DNA from: Trachythela sp. YZ-2020
Taxonomy: Eukaryota > Cnidaria > Anthozoa > Malacalcyonacea > Clavulariidae
Direction of reading: 5' to 3'
NCBI GenBank assembly: GCA_016169945.1
Contig: JADLSH010000390.1
Span: 124,001 to 188,000, forward strand
DNA: 64,000 bases
Shown here: positions 35,601 through 44,600 of the stretch, in pieces
How the letters are laid out: each line of letters begins with the position of its first letter
How positions within the stretch are numbered: position 1 is the stretch's first letter
Position numbers and translations under genes: made by a program
Notes under the pieces: generated by a model
Told to the model about the DNA's origin: nothing
The model's database searches: none
Seen by the model: only the letters and a program-made list of their open reading frames with translations

Positions 35601-38600
35601 AAATCAAGGAGAAGTAAACAATATGGCTGAATGTATACAGCATTGTGGTCAACAACTCAACTGCTCTGCAGCGTTCATGGTTCGTCATTTTTGTTTCACT
35701 ATCAAGTGTTACAGTAAGAAATCATGTGACACAGCGCCTGCAGTGTATTCTGGGTTTAATCCTAAACTCTCCTTCATAACACATTTGGCATCATCAATGA
35801 CATCATACAAAGGTGAGTGTTCAACTCCCTAGCTCGGTCACGGGAAATGCGGGCTAAATGATCGAATAGCGTTCTAGCCCTATATGCTCTAGCGTTCTAG
35901 CCCTTGGCTATAAACAGCCAAATTTGACTGTAAATTGTAGTTTTGTCGGAAATTCAGGAGGCTTTGAATGTGAATTGCTGCCACTGAATGTAGATTCGAC
36001 ACCATGATGTTTTTCTGTATAAAGGGCATTGCTTGAAATGCCTCCTTATTTGCACGTTTAGCTGTTTTAGACAGGCAGCTTCTATGCTTTTTATGGCACC
36101 GTCAAGAATACTTTTTCAAGACTTTACTCCACTTCAAAAATGAAAAATATATTCTGACAGACAATAATAACACTACTACTCCTTCTTAATTAACAATTAA
36201 CGAAATTTCTACATTCTTAAATCTTTAATATTTCACTTTATATTTTTAACATCTCAACACTAAAGGCAAAGAAGAAACAAAGCTATATGAAACCAGACCA
36301 TTTGCAGCTAAATTTCAAAATAATTCTCACCAGAAAGTGAACAAAAGCAGCGCATTGATAAAAACTGGTTTCTTGAAGGCTAAATCGTCAAAGAATTCAA
36401 ATAAATTTCCTTATAAACACAGTTCTCCGCAATCTCGTGTATTTATACATGGTCTAAATGCTGGACATTTCACCCATCAAGGAGAAGTAAACAATATGGC
36501 TGAATGTATACAGCATTGTGGTCAACAACTCAACTGCTCTGCAGCGTTCATGGTTCGTCATTTTTGTTTTACTGTCAAGTGTTACAGTAAGAAATCATGT
36601 GATACCGCACCTGCAGTGGATTCTGGGTATAACCCTAAACTATCCTTCATAACACATTTGTCGCCACCAATGACATCACAACCAGGTACGTTAATATTTC
36701 ACAACTAGAGGACACTCTTCTACTGCATACCTCCGCCAGCAAAAGTTAGGTATTCAGTAAACAGCTCGAAAAAAGCAAGACAAACATTAAATTTTCATCC
36801 ATATTCAACCAACATTTGATTGGCGGTACAAACTTCCGTATAAACCTTCTTAAGGCTCAGTTGTATGAACACTGGATATTCAGCATTAGTACAACCTGCC
36901 CCAGTACTTTTTAGTTACCCTGCTGACAAACAAACACACACGCCAAGAAAAACGAATATGAAAATCGGGAAAATTGCGTAACGTCAGTTTGATAGATGGA
37001 AACAAGTGAAAACCAAATAAACCGAGATTTCGTCGTTTCTCTGTCTGTCCACCCTCAAAAACATTGTTGCGGAAACAACATTTCCTCCCCAACAAATTCA
37101 GGAGCGTAACTTGGGTCTAAACATCAGAGGGGTGTGGGTAAAAGGGCGTGGTCAGCACATAACGTAAAGGTTTACAGGGGCCACCAGGCCGCTAGCAGGA
37201 ATGTATGGGTATCAAGTACCGAAGTCACAAGGCCCCTATGGGGTAAGGGGGCTTGCTCCCCCAGAAAAATTTTAAAATGTAGAGTCCCTGAAACGCCATT
37301 TCATGCACTTGGGGGGAAGATTTCACAGAATTCTGATGTTCAGGAAACGTCGCAGAATCATCATAAAATCTTGACGAATGACGTTTCGTCGTTTCTCTGT
37401 CTGTCCAAAACATTATTTACAAATTCAGGAGCGTAACTTGGGTCTAAACATCAGAGGGGTGTGGGGTAAGGGCGTAGATCAGCACATAAAGCACGGGGTA
37501 CAGGGGGCCACCAGGCCGAAATGTATGGTGGGTATCATAAGTACCAAGGTCCAAGGCCTATAAGGGGGCTTGCTTGCAGAAAAATTAAAAATAAAGTCCC
37601 TGGAAACGCCATTTCATGCACTTGGGGGGGGGGAAAGATTTACAGAATTCTGATGTTCACGTCGCGCATTATATTAGATAAATTTTTTCAACTTGTCAAA
37701 GTTTTTTGTTCTTACTCAGCGACTCAACGTGACTGGAACATATTTTTATCCTTCACCTCTCACCCCGTCCCAAATTCCCCAGCAGTTACAGCTAGGATTA
37801 TTGTTTCGTAAACATTGTTTTCTTACAACCTACAAACTGTATGTCTGACCGTGTCACAGTAGCAATTTACTCAGAAGTAATTTACTCCACCGGCAATATT
37901 CCAATTTGCCCAACTTTCGGAAACATGGCAATGTTTCTGCAACAATGTTTCCAATTTGCCGAACTTCGGAAAACAATGTTTCCAGTTTGCCTTTGGTCTT
38001 ACTTCGAAAAAATGTGCCTCTAGTTAGCTGGGGCATTTTTAACTAATAAACTGGGGGGGCCAAAGCCCCCCCCAGCGGTCCCTTTTGTCTAAAATACAAG
38101 CAAAAAAGGGAATAATGACTTTGTTCAGAAGTGTGTTTTAATATTCCCATAACAAAACCTTGATTTTATAACGAAAGCTCAGTCTGTCTAGATGGGATAT
38201 ATAAAAAAAACTGTCACTGAAAATGCAGGAAATCAAACCAGAGGCTCGTAAATACGAAAATCTGGAGGACCCCAGATCCCCCTACACACCTCCACTTCAC
38301 CGCCTCCTTGTTAGTTCTCTTTTTGTTAATGCCCCCCCCCCCCCCACCGACGAATTCTTAAAAAAGACCTTGCTAGTTAGTCTAGAATGTTTTACACCAA
38401 TTTACACTAAATGTCACCTATCCGTAGAACCAGTTTTATCCAGACGATGTGAAACAAGCAAGATTTATGAAAATGTGACATTGTTTGGAGGAATCAATGC
38501 AGGAAATTTTACAGATTTTGGTCAGAAAGAAAACATGAGTAAGTGCATCAGTTCTTGTTGCCAACAAAAGCATTGTGATGTTGCATTTATGTTGGGGAAT

Positions 38601-41600
38601 GATTGTTATGGAGTACGGTGTATAACAAAACATTTATGTGGAACTACACCAGCGAAACATGTGAAGAAATATCGACCCCGCTTGGCTTACATGAATTCTA
38701 AAATGGAGAATAGTACTGAAGGTTAGTTTCTTTTTGCGTTTTACTATGAATACGGCAGGTCAGGAATGTAGATGTTATCAATATGTATGTACCATCCAGG
38801 TAAGATTCGTTTCAAATAAACCCCTCCTGGCATCCAATCGATTATATACACAGGCAGCATATGACGCCTGCATATGATTTTTTTATCCGTTTTTCCTTTT
38901 ATATCGTACTTTTGAGTCTGCATGGACTTTGATACTATCGCAGCGCTTCTCTTGATCGCGCAATTATGACCCTCTCAGCTTTTAGTGAGCGTCACGTACA
39001 TTCACATAACACTAAAACTCCAGCTGTTTACCAGCGCTGGTATGTTAAACCAGACCACCTAGGGTTCAATCCCTGTTGGGACATTCAAAAATCAATTTTA
39101 TAGCAACTGTTTCGATTTCATTTGGAGACGCCAGGCTAAAACTTTTTATAAAATAAACAATTATAGTCTGTTAAAGCCCGACCCTCAACACCACACCTTT
39201 CATTCTTTTGTAATAATCCCAACGTTATGTTTTTCTTTCTATAATTTTACAACAGACCTTCGATCAGGCAGATACATATTTTATGGCGCTCAGCAGTAGA
39301 TATTTCTTTCAGTCTAGGTAATTTCGAATAAAATGGTCTATAATATATCTTTTGTTTATATTTTTAGACTCGCAATTACTATCTTCATGTTGGAATGGAG
39401 AGACATTACTGAATTACACATTAACAGGAGGAATTGAAGCAGGAATATTTTATTCCAATGGTAACACGGACACAATGAGTACATGTATGAAATATTGTTG
39501 TGAACAACATGACTGTGATCTCGCATTTCGCATTGATCAAGGATGTTATACAGTAAATTGTAAAGATCAGGATCAATGTCGAGCAAGGAAAGCAAGAAAG
39601 ACTCGTTTTCTTCCACAAATTGCTTTCAAAAGACCAGAAGTTGCGATGGACGAGGGTGAGTGATTTGGTCTACTTTTGAATTAAGTTTAATTGAATTTCT
39701 TATATTTAATTATTTCCTAGCCAAAATCTATGGTCGATGTCCTTTAATTAACGTGCTTACCGCGGTTAGGCTACTTGTTAGGTAATAAAAATCGAAATAT
39801 TTCTGCATGGTTCGGAAATGATAGAATGTCCAATTATTCATATTGAATACAAGGCGAGTAAAATGGCTGCTGATCTTCATTGATTACAATTTGAAAACAA
39901 TATTGTGTTTATCAGTTTCTCGGCCGACTGTGTTTGTGATTACATATCTTGCCGAACCTTATCCATCATCTTCACATTAGATAAAACATGTCAAAATATC
40001 AAATATTCTGTTCGTTTTTCAGTAAACCAGCACTCAACCACAGACTCGACATATAAAGCATGTAAAATTGGAGAAACACATTTCAACGCCACACTAAAGA
40101 TGGGCGCGCATTCTGGAAAATTCAAGAACTTAGGTCGAGTCGACAATATGGAGGATTGTATTGAAATGTGTTGCAGAGAAAAATATATTGATGCTGCGTT
40201 CATGTTGGGAAAACTTTGTTATTCTGTGAAATGTTATAATTCTGATTTATGTCAGATACGACCAGCCTATGTCTCCAGTATGAATATGCTCAATGTCAAT
40301 CCGGTCGTAGCATTCATACATAACAACAACGATCACAAAGGTACTTGTGATTTTTTGTCAGTATGCTAACTACCATTTTGTAACAACTCAGGTTTTCCAA
40401 AAAACCTAAGGCTAAGTATTTTGTTATTTTAACTTTAGATTACACACGCAGTGAAATTGAGAGATGTGTGGAAACATCAATTAAAGAAAATACAACTTTG
40501 CTTGGCCAAATACATTCAGCAGGTGAGAGTTCATTTATTTGGTCCATTTTCTTCCTTTTTTGGAAAAATGGAAATTGCTTCCTCATTGCAGAGTGAGTTC
40601 ATATTGCATTTAGCCATGGTCTTACCATTCCTCGGTCTGTTTGTGTTTCTAATAGTAACGCTTGTGGATCACGCAAAATTGCGGAAAAGCGCGATTGTTA
40701 GGGCACAACATTCTTCTTCGTTTTCTTTCTTTACCTTTAGTCTCAACTACTGACTGCTGGGATACCGTCACTTCCTTGATATTTAGGTCTTCTCCTACAC
40801 AGTCCATCCATTCTTTCTTCAGTCTTCTCTGTCCTTCGTTCCTCTGTATCTCCAGTTCGACAGGCCATAATGTCTTCGACCGGCCATCCTTCATCTCTTT
40901 TTACTACATGTCCATACCATATCAGCCTTGCTTCCCTCAACTGCAATTTCTACCACCCCACATCTTCTTCTGATCTCGTCATTTCACGTATCTGACCAGC
41001 TCTCCTTCATCCCATCTTATTATGTGTCCATACCATATCAGCCATGCTTCCCTCAATTTCTACTCCCTTGCTTTCTGCAATTTCTACCACCCCACATATT
41101 CTTCTGATCTCGTCATTTCACGTCTGACCAGCGCTCTCCTTCATCTCATCTTACCTCAACTTCTCAACATTCACATGCATGTCCTACCCATCAGATCGTC
41201 CGCCATTCAGAACTGTACAGCAGCGCCGGCCTTCGCACTGCTTTGTAGACTTTCTAGTCGGCTTTCTTGGCATTTTTCTGTCAACCCACATTTCTTAACT
41301 TTTGTTATCTGAAGATGCCTAGCGGTGAAATGGGGGACAAATTAAAATATTTGATAACATAAATAGACTTCCTTTTATCATTCTCTGTTTTTATATGCAT
41401 TTTTTAGACGCGTGGTCGCGTCTCTATATAAGAGGGTATGCATGTTTGTCCCCACTTTACCCTAATATATTGCGTTGATGCTTGTGGTACCAAATTTGTA
41501 TAACTGAGCATGCGCGATTGACTTGAGCAGTTGATCTTAATCAGTGAGCACGCCTAATTAGTACTAAGTACTTGTTCATTATTCAAATATAGAATGCACG

Positions 41601-44600
41601 ATATAAAGACAAAGAATCATTAAATTCGCATACGAAACTTTGGATGTCTATCGCAGTTCACAAATAGTTTCTCTTATACTCGTGATATTTTCTTTCAAAC
41701 TTTTTCTTTCCCTCATTGCAGGAACATTTATTGACAATGGAGAAAGAAGTAATATCCAGGACTGTATATCAGCATGTTGCAATACCCCATCATGTGATGT
41801 TGCTTTGATGCAAGGCAAAAAATGTTTCTCAGTTCAATGTAGTAGTAATAAGACTGCCTGTCAAGAAGTTCGTGCAGACTCATCGCTAAATATGTCAACA
41901 TTAGCATACGTTGCCAGATATAAGGACACTGAACATACACAAGGTAGGATATTCAAACTTGAAGAAACGGTTTAGACCACCGCAAAAATGTAGGAAAGTA
42001 AATGTAGAGGGACAAGACAATTTAATGGTCCTTTCCCCCGGTCAATGTTGCGAACAACCTCAAACGACGTTTGGTAATTTGCCGAGTTGGGTGAGCCGGG
42101 TTTAAAACGTAAGAAGGAACTTCTCAAAAGGGTATGCAAGAAAAACAACAAAAAGTTGTCTCAACTTGTATTAAGTACTTGTAGTTAAAATAAAGTACAT
42201 TGAATAAAGTACCACGCCTATTTTCTAAGACGATTTTTAACTTTTAAATTATTTTGCAGAACTTGAACTATCAACATCCTCGACTCAATGTCCACGACAA
42301 AGTTTGAACGAACTATATGTTTATAAAAACAAAACTCTCCTTGGTGGATTTGAGACAGGAAATTACACATTTCTTGGAAGAACAAAGTAGGTTTGAATAA
42401 CTTTAATTATCTTTTCTATATAGGCTACAATTATACCGGATACAGTATTCTGTAGGGATGCGAAAAATATTTCCAGGAAATATTGTCTTTATTGCAAATG
42501 GGGACGGAAGTAGGCATGAAAATGAACTGACAACTGATATTCGTTCGTATTTATGACAGACAACTGGCAAAATATCTTAACTGAAAGCTGGCAAACGATG
42601 AAACAGCAATTTGAAACTACTGCACACCATCTTACTGACAATTGGCTGGTATTTTAGCCCCCATCAAAAGAGTACCATTAAGACCCTTTAACATATTTGA
42701 TAACGCCAATATTGCATGAGGATCTGACTGAACTAGAACCACAAAAATCATGTAGCAGCGACGAAAATCATGCGACGTCACTCGTAGAACAAAAAGATGT
42801 AAAATTCTACTTGTTCCTTGGCAGAAATATGCAGCAATGCATTCAGAAGTGTTGCAGCCTGGGTAAATGTGATGTTGCTTACTCTATTGATGGCAACTGT
42901 TATGGAATTGAATGTTTTTCCAAGAATTTATGTAAAGTGGACGATAGAGTACCTGATACAACCACTACAGAAATATCCATAATGAAAGATCTCAAAATAA
43001 AACAACCACGTAAGTGCTGGATTTTACTCAACCAACATGGATTTATACCGGGTGGCGCAAAAAAGTACGAATGTTTGATTTAGTATAACTTAAAAACTAA
43101 AAGAGCTATTACACTAAAACAAGTTTCTTTGCATTCAGCGATGTCTAACTTAAATTTCATACAATATTGACCGAGATAGCTGCGTTTAAACTTGAGTAAA
43201 CATTTTTGGAAGTGTCGAGAATTAGCTAAAAATGGCCTATTAAATAATTTGATAACCATTAGCATTTTAGATAGATAGATAGATAGATAGATTATTTTAA
43301 TCAAATCACATTGCAGCTATAAGCTGAATTGCGTGAGTTATTACAACCAATGAGAAATTACAAGTATTAAAATTAAGTATGTACAAGTGAGATTAAAAAG
43401 TTAAAAGAGATATTAAAATACACAAAGCTAAAGTTTTATTCCAATGCATTATATATATTACTGCTAGAGATAATAAAGGAATTTAAGAAACGTTGTGTTT
43501 TTGTAAGCGGAACATCGAGCTTTCTTTGGTGCCGCAAGTTATAATCAATGTAATCAATAGTGTCAGGAATTAAATAATTGAGCCTACAGGTGGGATTGCA
43601 TAAAATTTTCTTGAACAAACGTTCAGTAAGCTCTTCTTGATGTTCGTCAACTGACTTAATTTTGGCCCGAGATATATATAAGGCATCATGATACGGGATG
43701 CCTGGGAAAATACAACCCAAGGCTCTCTTCTGCACTCGCTCCAATTCATCACGGAGATATTTCGGTAAGGCATGATGGAAAGCCGGACAAGCATAGTCCA
43801 AAGATGACCTGATACATGCACAATAGTAAAGCACTAGTTCAGTTGGTGGTACTCTGGCTCGCTTTAATTGCACCAAGAAGTAAATTTTCCGCGACGCCCT
43901 TTTCACAAGTTTAGTAACATGGTCATCCCATAAAAGTTTTGAATTTATCGTTACACCAAGAAGTTCAACCTTAGTAACAACGCCGATTGGTTTATCGTCT
44001 ATATAAATTGGAGGAAATAGTTCTTCTGTCTTCTATCGTCCATAAGTGATCACCAGCTCTTTTGTTTTTTCGCAATTTAATTGAAACAGATTAGACTTTG
44101 ACCATAGATTTACTTCGTCAGCTGCAAGTTGTATTTTGCTCTGATCACCCTTAAGGACAGTTTCGGACAATGTAGAGTCATCAACGTATTTCCAGGTGCA
44201 GAAAGGCTCGGACACAATCAGATCATTTATCATGATCAGAAACAACCATGGACCTAGCTTAGTCCCTTGAGGTACACCAGCTGGTACCCTTCCCCATTCC
44301 GAGAAGCAGTCATTACCAAGTACAACCCTTTGTCCAGTTAATGACAACTAATAATCCAGTTAATGACACAACCCAAGGTCGAATGCTTTTCGATAATCAC
44401 ATTACGTAAGTATTCGTTTCAATGAAGTGAAGTTAGAAGGCCAAATGTTAGAATAAAAGAGTATATCTATTCAAGAAACATTTCTAACTTCAACTTCACT
44501 TCATTTAAGTGGTAACGATAAAGTGGTAACGGTTATCAAATTAGTTTAATAGGCCGTTTTTAGCTAATTCTCGACAGTTTCAAAAATGTTTACTCAAGTT

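Noticed and set aside
42683..42824. Open region upstream of MANSC exon J2 that could be an extra half-domain with its own first Cys
   Set aside because: The acceptor at 42824 with a good pyrimidine tract joins J1 and J2 into a perfect MANSC domain; the upstream acceptor is poor.
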